Part shown: positions 51,902 to 61,218 of the stretch, one piece after another | How positions within the stretch are numbered: the first letter of the stretch is position 1 | Layout: each line of letters opens with the position of its first letter | DNA from: Pseudomonas sp. ADAK18 | GTDB taxonomy: Bacteria; Pseudomonadota; Gammaproteobacteria; Pseudomonadales; Pseudomonadaceae | Direction of reading: 5' to 3' | DNA length: 64,000 bases | NCBI RefSeq assembly: GCF_012935695.1 | Contig: NZ_CP052859.1 | Location: 2,149,001 to 2,213,000, forward strand | The notes under the pieces: model-generated | What the model saw: the letters and a program-made list of their open reading frames with translations, nothing else | Databases searched by the model: none | What the model was told of the DNA's origin: nothing | Position numbers and translations under genes: made by a program

Positions 51902-52208
51902 CTATCTTTCTCGTGGTCTGGTTCAAGGGCGCAATGATAGCGCCAAATGCCCTTGGACCGCCCAACTTGTTGCAGGTCAGTGCCGATCCTCATAAAGCAT
52001 GCTAAAAAGGGTGAAGGCCTTTAAAACAACGGGGCGTGGTCAGTTTTCGCGACGCCGCCGGGAAGTCCTGTTTGAAGATGGGCGGAACTTAAGCCGACAT
52101 TTTTTCTCTATGTTGACATCGCAACGCCAGCAGGACCCATTGTAAGGTGACTGCGGCCTGATTAGACTGCGCCGAATTTCGTACGCACAGCCCTTATTAA
52201 GGACTTTT
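51902..52208. other. galU upstream region
   Basis: A 307-base gap with no gene. A TTGACA word at 52113-52118 could be the -35 box of the galU promoter, though no strong -10 is seen at the best spacing. The galU start follows TTAAGGACTTTT. No repeat seen. Confidence 0.45.
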
Positions 52209-53048
52209 ATGATCAAGAAATGCTTGTTCCCAGCAGCCGGTTACGGTACTCGCTTCCTGCCAGCGACTAAAGCCATGCCCAAAGAGATGCTGCCGGTGGT
52301 GAACAAGCCACTGATCCAGTACGGCGTTGAAGAGGCACTGGATGCTGGCTTGAACGAAATCTCCATCGTGACCGGTCGTGGCAAACGCGCCCTGGAAGAT
52401 CACTTCGACATCAGCTACGAGCTGGAAAACCAGATCAAGGGCACCGACAAGGAAAAATACCTGGTTGGTATCCGTAAACTGCTCGACGAGTGCTCGTTCT
52501 CGTACACCCGTCAGACTCAAATGAAGGGCCTGGGCCACGCGATTCTGACCGGTCGCCCGTTGATCGGTGACGAACCCTTCGCCGTGGTGCTGGCGGATGA
52601 CTTGTGCGTCAACCTGGAAGGTGATGGCGTGTTGACCCAGATGGTCAACCTGTACAAGAAATACCGTTGCACCATCATTGCCGTTCAAGAAGTCGATCCT
52701 CAGGAAACCAACAAGTACGGCGTAATCGCTGGCGACGAAATTGGCGATGGTTTGATTCGTGTGCGTAACATGGTCGAGAAGCCGGCGCCGGAAGACGCCC
52801 CGTCGAACCTGGCGATCATCGGTCGTTACATCCTGACCCCGGATATCTTCAAGCTGATCGAAGAAACCGAGCCAGGCAAGGGCGGCGAGATCCAGATCAC
52901 CGACGCGCTGATGAAGCAAGCCAAAGACGGCTGCGTGATTGCCTACAAGTTCAAGGGCCAGCGCTTCGACTGCGGCGGCGCTGAAGGCTACATCGAGGCG
53001 ACCAACTTCTGCTTCGAGCACTTCTACAAGACTGGCAAGGCTTACTGA
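52209..53048 (+). CDS. galU: UTP--glucose-1-phosphate uridylyltransferase
   Basis: A 279-residue nucleotidyltransferase. The N-terminal signature FPAAGYGTRFLPATKAMPKEML binds UTP and Mg2+. The centre has LADDLCVNLEG, and VEKPAPEDAPSNLAIIGRYIL is the GalU lid region. It makes UDP-glucose for LPS, exopolysaccharide and trehalose. ATG 52209 follows TTAAGGACTTTT. Monocistronic with a strong terminator. Confidence 0.96.
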   Translation: MIKKCLFPAAGYGTRFLPATKAMPKEMLPVVNKPLIQYGVEEALDAGLNEISIVTGRGKRALEDHFDISYELENQIKGTDKEKYLVGIRKLLDECSFSYTRQTQMKGLGHAILTGRPLIGDEPFAVVLADDLCVNLEGDGVLTQMVNLYKKYRCTIIAVQEVDPQETNKYGVIAGDEIGDGLIRVRNMVEKPAPEDAPSNLAIIGRYILTPDIFKLIEETEPGKGGEIQITDALMKQAKDGCVIAYKFKGQRFDCGGAEGYIEATNFCFEHFYKTGKAY

Positions 53049-53070
53049 TTCACGGTTGCCTGCCTGATCT

Positions 53071-53105
53071 CAAGAAAGCCACCTTCGGGTGGCTTTCTTG
53101 TTTTT
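53071..53105 (+). terminator. Rho-independent terminator after galU
   Basis: A 13-bp perfect stem CAAGAAAGCCACC/GGTGGCTTTCTTG with a TTCG tetraloop and a T5 tail. Confidence 0.93.
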
Positions 53106-53168
53106 CGGCCCCATATATTGCCCAGAGAGCGGCAGCAGGTATGCTGTTGGCCTGCTGAGGAGAGTGAA

Positions 53169-54527
53169 ATGGCCTACGATTTTGACCTTTATGTAATTGG
53201 TGCCGGTTCCGGCGGTGTTCGGGCTGCGCGCTTTGCCGCAGGCTTTGGTGCCAAGGTGGCCGTGGCTGAAAGCCGCTACCTGGGCGGTACCTGCGTCAAC
53301 GTTGGTTGCGTGCCGAAGAAGTTGCTGGTCTACGGTGCGCATTTTGCCGAAGATTTCGAGCAGGCCAGTGGTTTTGGCTGGTCACTGGGTGAGGCGAACT
53401 TTGATTGGGCGACATTGATTGCCAACAAGGACCGCGAGATCAATCGCCTCAATGGCATTTATCGCAACCTGTTGCTCAACAGCGGCGTGACCCTGCATGA
53501 AGGGCATGCGCGCTTGGTTGACCCTCATCAAGTGGAAATCAACGGTGAGCGTTTCACCGCTAAACACATTCTGATCGCCACCGGTGGCTGGCCGCAGATC
53601 CCGGACATTCCGGGGCACAAGCATGCCATCGGCTCCAATGAAGCCTTCTTCCTCAAAGAGCTGCCCAAGCGTGTTTTGGTGGTGGGTGGTGGTTACATTG
53701 CTGTCGAGTTTGCCGGGATTTTCCATGGCCTGGGTGCGCAAACGACGTTGTTATATCGCGGTGATCTGTTCCTGCGCGGTTTCGATGGTGCGGTGCGCAA
53801 GCATTTGCAGGAAGAGCTGACCAAGCGTGGGATGGACTTGCAGTTCAATGCCGATATCGAACGCATCGACAAGCAAGCCGATGGCAGCCTCAAGGCCACC
53901 CTGAAAGACGGTCGCGTACTGGAAGCCGATTGCGTGTTCTACGCCACGGGTCGACGTCCGATGCTCGATAACCTGGGGCTGGAAAACACCGGCGTCAAAC
54001 TGGACGAGCGCGGCTTCGTTGAAGTGGATGACCTCTACCAGACCGCCGAATCGTCGATCCTGGCCATTGGTGATGTGATCGGGCGCGTGCAATTGACGCC
54101 GGTTGCGTTGGCCGAAGGCATGGCCGTGGCGCGTCGGTTGTTCAAGCCTGAGCAATATCGCCCGGTGGATTACGCGATGATCCCGACGGCGGTGTTCAGC
54201 CTGCCGAACATCGGCACCGTTGGTTTGAGCGAAGAGCAGGCCAAAGCTGACGGCCACAAGGTTCAGATTTTCGAAAGCCGCTTCCGGCCGATGAAGCTGA
54301 CCTTGACCGAATGCCAGGAACGCACGTTGATGAAGCTGGTGGTCGATGCAGAGACCGACAAGGTCCTGGGCTGCCATATGGTGGGGCCGGATGCCGGTGA
54401 AATCATCCAGGGGCTGGCGATCGCGCTCAAGGCGGGCGCGACCAAACAGCATTTCGATGAAACCATCGGCGTGCACCCGACGGCGGCGGAAGAGTTTGTC
54501 ACCATGCGCACGCCAGTGGCGGGCTGA
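53169..54527 (+). CDS. gor: Glutathione reductase
   Basis: A 452-residue FAD-dependent disulfide reductase. FAD motif [14 protein letters not shown], redox pair [19 protein letters not shown] motif [13 protein letters not shown] with the following RGD and basic residues, and C-terminal HPTAAEEF with the catalytic His and Glu. It keeps glutathione reduced. ATG 53169 follows GAGGAGAGTGAA. The next gene converges with no gap (stops at 54527 and 54528). Confidence 0.94.
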   Translation: MAYDFDLYVIGAGSGGVRAARFAAGFGAKVAVAESRYLGGTCVNVGCVPKKLLVYGAHFAEDFEQASGFGWSLGEANFDWATLIANKDREINRLNGIYRNLLLNSGVTLHEGHARLVDPHQVEINGERFTAKHILIATGGWPQIPDIPGHKHAIGSNEAFFLKELPKRVLVVGGGYIAVEFAGIFHGLGAQTTLLYRGDLFLRGFDGAVRKHLQEELTKRGMDLQFNADIERIDKQADGSLKATLKDGRVLEADCVFYATGRRPMLDNLGLENTGVKLDERGFVEVDDLYQTAESSILAIGDVIGRVQLTPVALAEGMAVARRLFKPEQYRPVDYAMIPTAVFSLPNIGTVGLSEEQAKADGHKVQIFESRFRPMKLTLTECQERTLMKLVVDAETDKVLGCHMVGPDAGEIIQGLAIALKAGATKQHFDETIGVHPTAAEEFVTMRTPVAG

Positions 54528-55535
54528 TCAACTGTCGGCAGTTGCCTCTGGTGCCGTTGCAACGACGGCTGCCAGGCGCAACGCCTCGATACTGGCTTGG
54601 GCTTTGACCAGGTCCAGTTCGAGGGCCTTGTTGGTCTGCTGGTGTTCGATCAATGCCTCCTGACGTAACTGAATATCCAACTGCGCAACCCGCAAACGTT
54701 CCTGGAGGAGGGTGCGCTCACTGTCGATCAGGCTGACCTGTTCGCTCAACTGGCGCTGCTCGTCCCGCTCCTTGCGTGATTGTTCATGCAATGCGCCCAA
54801 CTCCTTCACGGTAACGCGATGCTCAATCAGCAGCCGCTCGTTATCGCGGTGCAACTGAGTAATCTCATCCTGACGCACCATCGCGCTCTGTTGCGCCTGG
54901 CGCAGTTCTGCCTGTACCTGTTGCAATTGGCCTTCGTGGCGCCGTTGTTCCTGTTCGCGCTGATCCTTGATCGCGTCGCGGTAATGCTCCAACGCATCCC
55001 GTGCATGCAGGTGCTTTTCTTCCAGGGAGCGAATTTGCTCGTCCTTGTCGTTGATCCGTAGCTCGTAGTCACTGCAGGCCTGACTCAGGCCGGCGTTGCG
55101 GGTCTGTTCGGTTTGCAGGCTGGAGAGGGTGGTATTGAGTGCGGCGCTCTCATCGGCCAGCGCGTGCGCCTGAACCTCGAACTCCTGTTTGAGTTGGCTG
55201 TGGGCCAGTTCCAGCTCTTCGAGTTGAGCGAGCAGGGCGGTTTTCTGCTGCTCGAACTGCGCCAAGGCGCTATCAATCGGCTCCTGAGCCTTGTCTTTAA
55301 GGCGTTGGGCCAGCTTGGTCACCAGTTCCGCCAGCTCATCGTCGATAGGCGCCTGGGTGATGGTCTGGCGCGATTCGCTTTCGTCCAGTTCCTTCAAATA
55401 ACGATGAATCGTGGTTTTCGAGCCGGTATTACCCATCTCGATACGTACAGCATCGATGCTGGGGTTTTCGCCGCGGGCCAGGATCGCCAGGCGTGCCGTT
55501 TGAACTACTGCTTTATTGATGCCGCCGCGAGCCAT
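54528..55535 (-). CDS. KfrA-N-domain DNA-binding coiled-coil protein
   Basis: A 335-residue protein. Residues 1-100 match the KfrA N-terminal DNA-binding domain (ARLAILARGENPSIDAVRIE, then GNTGSKTTIHRYLKEL). Residues about 100-315 form a long coiled coil rich in Glu, Gln, Leu and Arg. KfrA proteins were described on IncP plasmids as autorepressors with a proposed role in partitioning. Here the gene is chromosomal, has normal GC content and sits divergent from a tyrosine recombinase gene. Its stop touches the gor stop. Confidence 0.88.
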   Translation of the reverse strand: MARGGINKAVVQTARLAILARGENPSIDAVRIEMGNTGSKTTIHRYLKELDESESRQTITQAPIDDELAELVTKLAQRLKDKAQEPIDSALAQFEQQKTALLAQLEELELAHSQLKQEFEVQAHALADESAALNTTLSSLQTEQTRNAGLSQACSDYELRINDKDEQIRSLEEKHLHARDALEHYRDAIKDQREQEQRRHEGQLQQVQAELRQAQQSAMVRQDEITQLHRDNERLLIEHRVTVKELGALHEQSRKERDEQRQLSEQVSLIDSERTLLQERLRVAQLDIQLRQEALIEHQQTNKALELDLVKAQASIEALRLAAVVATAPEATADS

Positions 55536-55553
55536 GGAGCCTCCGTCGATTTA

Positions 55554-55649
55554 GTACTGTGGTACGTATTATGTAAGTACATACTATATCACGATTAATT
55601 TTTCGTTTAAATTCATGATTTAACAGATGGGATATTGGCGTATTATCCC
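55554..55649. promoter_or_regulatory. Shared control region of the KfrA-like and recombinase genes
   Basis: The 181-base gap is AT-rich and holds three GTAC words (55554, 55562, 55577) within TACTGTGGTACGTATTATGT and the following AAGTACATAC. It also has a separate inverted repeat GGGATA...TATCCC (55629-55649). The first set lies next to the KfrA-like start, as an autorepressor site would. The second could be an operator or a recombinase-binding core. Confidence 0.45.
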
Positions 55650-55716
55650 GTGTCATAGCCGTTTTGAAGCATTCTTCGTCCAATGGCAGTACGCATACAC
55701 CCCGCAGGCCATCCCT

Positions 55717-56649
55717 ATGAGCGAGCTGGACCGTTACCTCAACGCCGCCACCCGCGACAACACGCGTCGCAGTTATCGGGCGGCCATTGAGCACTTTGAA
55801 GTGAGCTGGGGCGGATTCCTGCCGGCCACCAGCGACAGCGTCGCGCGCTATCTGGTGGCGCATGCAGGCGTGCTGTCGGTCAACACACTGAAGTTGCGTC
55901 TGTCGGCGCTGGCTCAGTGGCATACCAGCCAGGGCTTCCCCGATCCCACCAAGGCGCCCGTGGTGCGCAAGGTGCTCAAGGGCGTTCGCGCCTTGCACCC
56001 TGCACAGGAAAAGCAGGCTGAGCCTTTGCAGCTCCAGCATCTTGAGCAGGTGATTGCCTACCTTGAGAAAGAAGGGAGTGACGCCAGGAATGCCGACGAT
56101 CGCCCAGGATGGCTGCGTGCCAAACGCGACGCGGCCTTGATCCTGCTGGGCTTTTGGCGTGGCTTTCGCAGTGATGAGCTGTGCCGGGTCAACATCGAGC
56201 ATGTGCAGGCCATACCGGGGTCAGGGATCAGCCTGTATCTGCCCCGCAGCAAAAGTGACCGGGGAAACCTCGGCAAGACCTACCAGACCCCAGCGTTGCT
56301 GCGCTTGTGTCCAGTCCAGGCGTACACCGAATGGCTCAGCGCCTCGGCCCTGGTGCGTGGTCCGGTGTTTCGCGGCATTGATCGCTGGGGCAATCTCAGT
56401 GAAGAAGGGCTGCACCCCAACAGCGTGATCCCGTTGTTACGCCAGGCCCTGGAGCGCGCGGGTATTGCGGGGCAGATGTACACCACCCATTCCCTGCGAC
56501 GAGGTTTTGCCACCTGGGCCCATCGCAGCGGCTGGGATTTGAAGTCGTTGATGAGTTACGTCGGCTGGAAGGACATGAAATCTGCCATGCGCTATGTTGA
56601 AGCGACGCCCTTTCTTGGAATGACGGCGGCGACCGACAAGCTGATGTGA
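55717..56649 (+). CDS. Stand-alone tyrosine recombinase
   Basis: A 310-residue site-specific recombinase. The N-terminal SAM-like core-binding domain (LNAATRDNTRRSYRAAIEHFE) is followed by the catalytic domain: first Arg in GFWRGFRSDELCRV, HSLRRGFATWAHR for the His/Arg pair, and the nucleophile Tyr in SAMRYVEA. All residues needed for activity are present. ATG 55717 is chosen; ATG 55627 is also open and neither has a strong ribosome-binding site. No tRNA, att site or cargo is nearby, unlike an island integrase. Confidence 0.88.
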   Translation: MSELDRYLNAATRDNTRRSYRAAIEHFEVSWGGFLPATSDSVARYLVAHAGVLSVNTLKLRLSALAQWHTSQGFPDPTKAPVVRKVLKGVRALHPAQEKQAEPLQLQHLEQVIAYLEKEGSDARNADDRPGWLRAKRDAALILLGFWRGFRSDELCRVNIEHVQAIPGSGISLYLPRSKSDRGNLGKTYQTPALLRLCPVQAYTEWLSASALVRGPVFRGIDRWGNLSEEGLHPNSVIPLLRQALERAGIAGQMYTTHSLRRGFATWAHRSGWDLKSLMSYVGWKDMKSAMRYVEATPFLGMTAATDKLM

Positions 56650-56781
56650 GATTTCTTCTATTAATACAGTCGCCTAATAGCGAAAACCAATCGTCAGCAT
56701 CAGGTTTGCCAATGAGCCATCGGCGATGAGACTGGGTAGGATTCACCCATCAACTTTTTAACCCCTGACGGAGAGTCAACG

Positions 56782-57345
56782 ATGCCTATCATCAACAGCC
56801 AAGTAAAACCGTTCAAAGCAACCGCCTACAAAAACGGCAGCTTCGTCGAAGTGTCGGACGCTGACCTGAAAGGCAAGTGGTCTGTCGTTTTCTTCTACCC
56901 AGCCGACTTTACCTTCGTCTGCCCAACCGAACTGGAAGACCTGGCTGATAACTACGCCGAATTCCAGAAATTGGGCGTTGAAGTCTACAGCGTTTCCACT
57001 GACACCCACTTTGCCCACGCTGCCTGGCACAACACTTCGCCAGCCATCGGCAAAATCCAGTACACCATGATCGGCGACCCGACCCTGGCCATCTCCCGTA
57101 ACTTCGACGTACTGATCGAAGAAGTCGGCCTGGCAGATCGCGGCACTTTCGTGATCAACCCTGAAGGCCAGATCAAAATCGTTGAAATCAACGATGGTGG
57201 TGTAGGCCGTGACGCTTCCGAGCTGCTGCGCAAAATCAAGGCTGCTCAGTACGTTGCTGCTCACCCAGGCGAAGTTTGCCCAGCCAAGTGGAAAGAAGGT
57301 GAGGCCACCCTGGCTCCGTCCCTGGACCTGGTCGGCAAGATCTAA
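56782..57345 (+). CDS. ahpC: Alkyl hydroperoxide reductase subunit C (peroxiredoxin)
   Basis: A 187-residue typical 2-Cys peroxiredoxin. The peroxidatic Cys is in [14 protein letters not shown] (near residue 47) and the resolving Cys in [10 protein letters not shown] (near residue 166). It reduces H2O2 and organic peroxides, receiving electrons from AhpF encoded downstream. ATG 56782 follows GACGGAGAGTCAACG. The upstream gap probably carries an OxyR-controlled promoter, but I could not place a convincing OxyR site. Confidence 0.96.
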   Translation: MPIINSQVKPFKATAYKNGSFVEVSDADLKGKWSVVFFYPADFTFVCPTELEDLADNYAEFQKLGVEVYSVSTDTHFAHAAWHNTSPAIGKIQYTMIGDPTLAISRNFDVLIEEVGLADRGTFVINPEGQIKIVEINDGGVGRDASELLRKIKAAQYVAAHPGEVCPAKWKEGEATLAPSLDLVGKI

Positions 57346-57400
57346 GTCTGTGAAGTACAGCAGGGCGGAACTCCGCACCTAAGTAAGCTGCACCGCCCTC

Positions 57401-57440
57401 AAAAACGCCCGGGCGAGATTCGCTCGGGCGTTTTTTTTTC
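57401..57440 (+). terminator. Terminator between ahpC and ahpF
   Basis: A stem of about 11 bp (ACGCCCGGGCGAG with CGCTCGGGCGT) with an ATT loop and a T9 run. It makes ahpC largely monocistronic, with partial read-through to ahpF, or requires a separate ahpF promoter. Confidence 0.88.
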
Positions 57441-57475
57441 GACCGTATTAAATGAATTAACAGGAAATCGCCCGT

Positions 57476-59041
57476 ATGTTGGACGCCAATCTTAAAGCTC
57501 AGTTGAAGTCATACCTGGAACGGGTCACCCAGCCGATCGAGATCGTCGCCTCCCTCGACGACGGTGCGAAATCCCAGGAAATGCTTGTCTTGTTGCAAGA
57601 CGTAGCCAGCCTTTCGACGCTGATTACCCTGCACAGCGATGGTGATGATGCGCGTAAGCCATCGTTCTCCATCAACCGCCCGGGTGCCGATATCAGCCTG
57701 CGTTTCGCTGGCATCCCCATGGGCCATGAATTCACTTCGTTGGTGTTGGCGCTGCTGCAAGTCGGTGGCCATCCTTCGAAGGCCAGTGTCGAAGTGATTG
57801 AGCAAATTCGCGCCCTGAAAGGCGAGTTCAACTTCGAGACGTACTTCTCGCTGTCATGCCAGAACTGCCCGGACGTGGTCCAAGCGCTGAACCTGATGGC
57901 AGTGCTGAACCCGAACATCCGTCACGTCGCTATTGACGGTGCGTTGTTCCAGGCCGAAGTCGATGATCGTCAGATCATGGCTGTGCCCAGCGTTTACTTG
58001 AACGGTGTGAACTTCGGTCAGGGCCGGATGGGCCTGGAAGAAATCCTCGCCAAGCTCGACACCAGCGGAATCGAAAAACAGGCCGAGAAAATCAGCGCCA
58101 AAGACGCCTTTGACGTGTTGGTAGTGGGTGGTGGCCCAGCCGGTGCCTCGGCGGCGATCTACGCTGCGCGTAAAGGCATCCGTACCGGTGTGGCGGCTGA
58201 ACGTTTCGGCGGGCAGGTGCTGGACACCATGGCCATCGAGAACTTCATCTCGGTCCAGGAAACCGAAGGGCCGAAGTTGGCCAGCGCTCTGGAAGAACAC
58301 GTCAAGCAGTACGACGTCGACATTATGAACCTGCAGCGGGCCAGTCGCTTGATCCCGGCGAAAAACGCCGGTGAGCTGCACGAGATTCACTTCGAAAGCG
58401 GTGCGACCCTCAAGTCCAAGACGCTGATTCTGGCCACCGGCGCCCGCTGGCGCGAAATGGGGGTGCCGGGCGAGCAGGAATACAAGGCCAAGGGTGTGTG
58501 CTTCTGCCCGCACTGCGATGGCCCGTTGTTCAAAGGCAAGCGCGTTGCGGTCATCGGCGGCGGTAACTCCGGTGTTGAAGCGGCCATCGACCTCGCCGGG
58601 ATTGTCAGCCACGTCACGTTGCTGGAGTTCGATAGCAAACTGCGTGCCGACGCCGTATTGCAGCGCAAGCTGTACAGCATGCCTAACGTTGATGTGATCA
58701 CCAGCGCACTGACCAGCGAAGTCAAAGGTGATGGCCAGAAAGTTACCGGATTGGTGTACAAGGACCGCAATTCGGGCGAGTTCAAGACAGTCGATCTGGA
58801 AGGCATCTTTGTGCAGATCGGTTTACTGCCCAACACCGACTGGCTCAAGGGTACCGTCGAGCTGACACCCCGTGGCGAGATCATTGTCGACGCACGTGGC
58901 GAGACTTCACTGCCTGGCGTGTTTGCTGCTGGTGACGTGACCACCGTGCCGTACAAGCAGATTGTGATTGCGGTGGGCGAGGGCGCCAAGGCTTCTCTGA
59001 GTGCCTTTGATCATCTGATCCGCAGTTCGGCTCCGGCGTAA
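57476..59041 (+). CDS. ahpF: Alkyl hydroperoxide reductase subunit F
   Basis: A 521-residue flavoprotein. The N-terminal tandem thioredoxin-like domain carries the CQNCP redox pair near residue 130. The thioredoxin-reductase part has the FAD motif [19 protein letters not shown], redox CPHCDGPLF, and the NADH motif [16 protein letters not shown]. It transfers electrons from NADH to AhpC. ATG 57476 follows ACAGGAAATCGCCCGT. Placed 130 bases after ahpC with a terminator between. Confidence 0.96.
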   Translation: MLDANLKAQLKSYLERVTQPIEIVASLDDGAKSQEMLVLLQDVASLSTLITLHSDGDDARKPSFSINRPGADISLRFAGIPMGHEFTSLVLALLQVGGHPSKASVEVIEQIRALKGEFNFETYFSLSCQNCPDVVQALNLMAVLNPNIRHVAIDGALFQAEVDDRQIMAVPSVYLNGVNFGQGRMGLEEILAKLDTSGIEKQAEKISAKDAFDVLVVGGGPAGASAAIYAARKGIRTGVAAERFGGQVLDTMAIENFISVQETEGPKLASALEEHVKQYDVDIMNLQRASRLIPAKNAGELHEIHFESGATLKSKTLILATGARWREMGVPGEQEYKAKGVCFCPHCDGPLFKGKRVAVIGGGNSGVEAAIDLAGIVSHVTLLEFDSKLRADAVLQRKLYSMPNVDVITSALTSEVKGDGQKVTGLVYKDRNSGEFKTVDLEGIFVQIGLLPNTDWLKGTVELTPRGEIIVDARGETSLPGVFAAGDVTTVPYKQIVIAVGEGAKASLSAFDHLIRSSAPA

Positions 59042-59052
59042 CGGCTGGCCTG

Positions 59053-59094
59053 AAACTAAAAAACCCCATGAGTGATCATGGGGTTTTTTAGTTT
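59053..59094. terminator. Bidirectional terminator after ahpF
   Basis: A perfect palindrome of about 19-bp arms (AAACTAAAAAACCCCATGA and its mirror) around GTGA, with A- and T-runs inside the arms, just after the ahpF stop. Confidence 0.93.
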
Positions 59095-59196
59095 CTGTAG
59101 GAGCCGAGCTTGCTCGCGAAGATCGTCAACGATAACGCGGGCTTTCTGGATGAACACGGTGTCCTTGAGTGCTTTGCGAGCAAGTCGCTCCTGCAG
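59095..59196. repeat. REP-like inverted repeat (second family)
   Basis: Left arm CTGTAGGAGCCGAGCTTGCT continuing to CGCGAA (59095-59120) mirrors TTTGCGAGCAAGTCGCTCCT continuing to GCAG (59173-59196). This is the widespread fluorescent-Pseudomonas REP of the 'gagcttgctcgcgaa' type, here spaced 52 bases apart, between the convergent ahpF and glyoxalase genes. Confidence 0.85.
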
Positions 59197-59198
59197 TT

Positions 59199-59720
59199 TT
59201 ACATCGGTGCTGGCTGGATGATCTCTACCCAGTAAGCATCCGGGTCCTTGATGAAGGCCAGGCTTTTCATGCGACCGTCAGTCAGGCGCTTCTGGAAGTC
59301 GCAGCCCAGGGCTTCAAAGCGCTCACATGCGGCGACGATGTCCGGTACCGAGATGCAGATATGGCCAAAGCCACGCGGGTCGGTGTTGCCATTGTGGTAG
59401 GCGAAGTCCGGATCGTTTTCGGTGCCGTGGTTGTGGGTCAGTTCCAGAATGCCGGGAATCGACTTCATCCACTGGGTGCGCTCAGCGGCGTCGGCAGGGA
59501 TCTGGGCCTTGTCTACCAAGGCAAGGAAGTACAGGCTGAATTCGGCGTCCGGGAAGTCGCGTTTTTCCACCAGGGAGAAACCGAGTACGCGGGTGTAGAA
59601 ATCCAGCGATTGGGTGATGTCCTTGACCCGCAACATGGTGTGGTTGAAGACGAAGTGGCTGGTGGCGGCATCCGGTTGGGCGGTTACGCCCGGGAAGGTG
59701 TTCAATTCGTGCAGGCTCAT
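59199..59720 (-). CDS. gloA: Lactoylglutathione lyase (glyoxalase I)
   Basis: A 173-residue zinc/nickel enzyme in the longer form. The first metal-binding strand is FNHTMLRVKDITQSLDFYTRVLGF (His). ILELTHNHGTENDP carries Glu, GFGHICISVPDI the second His, and DAYWVEIIQP the last Glu. It converts the methylglyoxal-glutathione hemithioacetal to S-lactoylglutathione. Start ATG 59720 follows TGGAGGGCCC. A longer in-frame extension to 60236 has no coding character. Confidence 0.94.
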   Translation of the reverse strand: MSLHELNTFPGVTAQPDAATSHFVFNHTMLRVKDITQSLDFYTRVLGFSLVEKRDFPDAEFSLYFLALVDKAQIPADAAERTQWMKSIPGILELTHNHGTENDPDFAYHNGNTDPRGFGHICISVPDIVAACERFEALGCDFQKRLTDGRMKSLAFIKDPDAYWVEIIQPAPM

Positions 59721-59918
59721 GGGCCCTCCAGAAAAATGGGGTAGACGCAACTCGTGGTTTGAGCGGTCCCTTGGCTTGCGGCTGACAGGCATCCGTGCAA
59801 CTGGGCCATGATACGCAAGCCCCGCCTGCTGCGCCAAATGAAAAAGGTCACGCAGCCCTTGCGACCAGTAGGTGAGCGGGCTCAAACTTTGAGGCTTGAA
59901 CCTCGAGTGTTTTTCGCA

Positions 59919-60455
59919 ATGAGCCGATTGAGCAAACCGTTGTTGACCACCTTGTGCCTTGTATTGGGCAGCACTGCTGTCTTGGCGGCGGACCCGGAGA
60001 TTCATTGGCCCAGCGGCTGGCAAGTGGAGGAGGTGGTACCTGATGCGGACGCGCCGGCCAAGCCGTCCGCGGTTTCTCGCCAGCGGGCAATAAAAAACGA
60101 TGAAAACGGCGCGACGCTGATGGTCATAGAGCTCACTGGTACGCCGATCGAAGCAGGGCATGCGGTCAATCTGCAGGGAGTGCTGCTGGAGATGCGCAAA
60201 TCCATCCAGAAGGATTTTGCCCAGAGTGGTTATCAAAGTGTCTGCAGCAAAATGCGCCCAACTACGTTAAGTCGTCTTGAGGCGCTGGAAACTACCTGTG
60301 TAGTCACCGAGAACGGCCGGCACGTGCTGTCGCAAACGCTGGTGGGCGCTGTCGATACGGATAAGGCGTATGTTTTTTCATACGCAGGGCAGGCCGATGC
60401 TTATGAATCGAGTAAGGCTGAAGTCAGCTCCGTACGCGATAGCTTGAAACTTTGA
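59919..60455 (+). CDS. Secreted DUF4946-like protein
   Basis: A 178-residue protein with a signal peptide (LLTTLCLVLGSTAVLAA). The mature part (PEIHWPSGWQVEEVVPD and MVIELTGTPIEAGHAVNLQG) resembles DUF4946 proteins of Pseudomonas. Two cysteines (SVCSKM and ETTCVV) may pair. ATG 59919 is chosen for the signal peptide; a clear ribosome-binding site is not seen. Periplasmic, function unknown. Confidence 0.72.
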   Translation: MSRLSKPLLTTLCLVLGSTAVLAADPEIHWPSGWQVEEVVPDADAPAKPSAVSRQRAIKNDENGATLMVIELTGTPIEAGHAVNLQGVLLEMRKSIQKDFAQSGYQSVCSKMRPTTLSRLEALETTCVVTENGRHVLSQTLVGAVDTDKAYVFSYAGQADAYESSKAEVSSVRDSLKL

Positions 60456-60609
60456 CGCCTTGGGCTAAACGCTTGGCGTGGGTCGGCGACAAAAAAGCGC
60501 ACAACTATAAGGCATTAGTGCGAAAGCGCTGACAAGTCGGATTTGTACCAAGTGAAATGTATTTTAAAGTTCACTTTCGAAAACATCCGGGATTCAAATC
60601 ACGCCCCAA

Positions 60610-60641
60610 AATAAAAAGCCCCGCGTCTGCGAGGCTTTTAT
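60610..60641 (-). terminator. Terminator of the H-NS-like gene
   Basis: Stem AGCCTCGC/GCGGGGCT (one G-U pair) with U-rich flank on the minus strand (TTTTTATT), 14 bases after the mvaU-like stop. Confidence 0.8.
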
Positions 60642-60654
60642 TAGTGCGCTTCTA

Positions 60655-61020
60655 TTAGCCGCGCAGCCAGGAATCTACAGTGGCTGCACCATACTCTTCT
60701 TTCCAGGCCTTCAGGCCGCGGTGGTTGCCGCCTTTGGTTTCAATCAGTTCGCCGGTGTGCGGGTTGTGATACACCTTGACCACGCGCGCGCGGCGCGTTT
60801 TGGGGGCGGCCGTTACTTGAATGCCGGACTTGCCCGGGTTTGGATCAAGGATGGAAATGATGTCACGCAGGCTCTTGCCGTAGGTTTTCATCAGCCCTTG
60901 AAGCTTTTCTTCGAATTCGATTTCTTTCTTCAAACCAGCGTCGTTCTTCAGGGATTCCAGCTGGGCGAGCTGCTCTTGAAGGGCTTTTTCTGCTGCGCGA
61001 AATTCGGCGAGTCTGGACAA
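60655..61020 (-). CDS. mvaU: MvaT/MvaU-family H-NS-like nucleoid silencer
   Basis: A 121-residue xenogeneic silencer. The N-terminal oligomerisation coiled coil (SRLAEFRAAEKALQEQLAQLE) and the DNA-binding domain with KVYHNPHTGELIETKGGNHRGLKAWKEEYG are typical. The start is TTG 61020 with GGAG nine bases upstream, giving the usual MSRLAEFR start; an upstream extension is spurious. The sequence is closer to MvaU than to MvaT. It binds AT-rich DNA and silences acquired genes; the AT-rich 61021-61200 upstream region suggests autoregulation. Confidence 0.9.
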   Translation of the reverse strand: MSRLAEFRAAEKALQEQLAQLESLKNDAGLKKEIEFEEKLQGLMKTYGKSLRDIISILDPNPGKSGIQVTAAPKTRRARVVKVYHNPHTGELIETKGGNHRGLKAWKEEYGAATVDSWLRG

Positions 61021-61218
61021 AATCTTTACTCCAATAGTGTATTTGGCTGATACCAACTGCAAACAAAGCTATAAGCCAAGAGCCTCAACGTGACTCAGTG
61101 AAAGTGGCCCTCCTGCCCATTCAGCGCAGGCAGGAAAAATTGTAGTAGTTAATGAGTCACGAGTAAATCATGTCTTTTGTATAAATAACAATATTTCATC
61201 CCGGCGCTAGATGGCTAT

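Noticed and set aside
56650..56781. OxyR binding site before ahpC
   Set aside because: Expected from knowledge of ahpC regulation, but no stretch fits the ATAG-spaced consensus well enough to mark.
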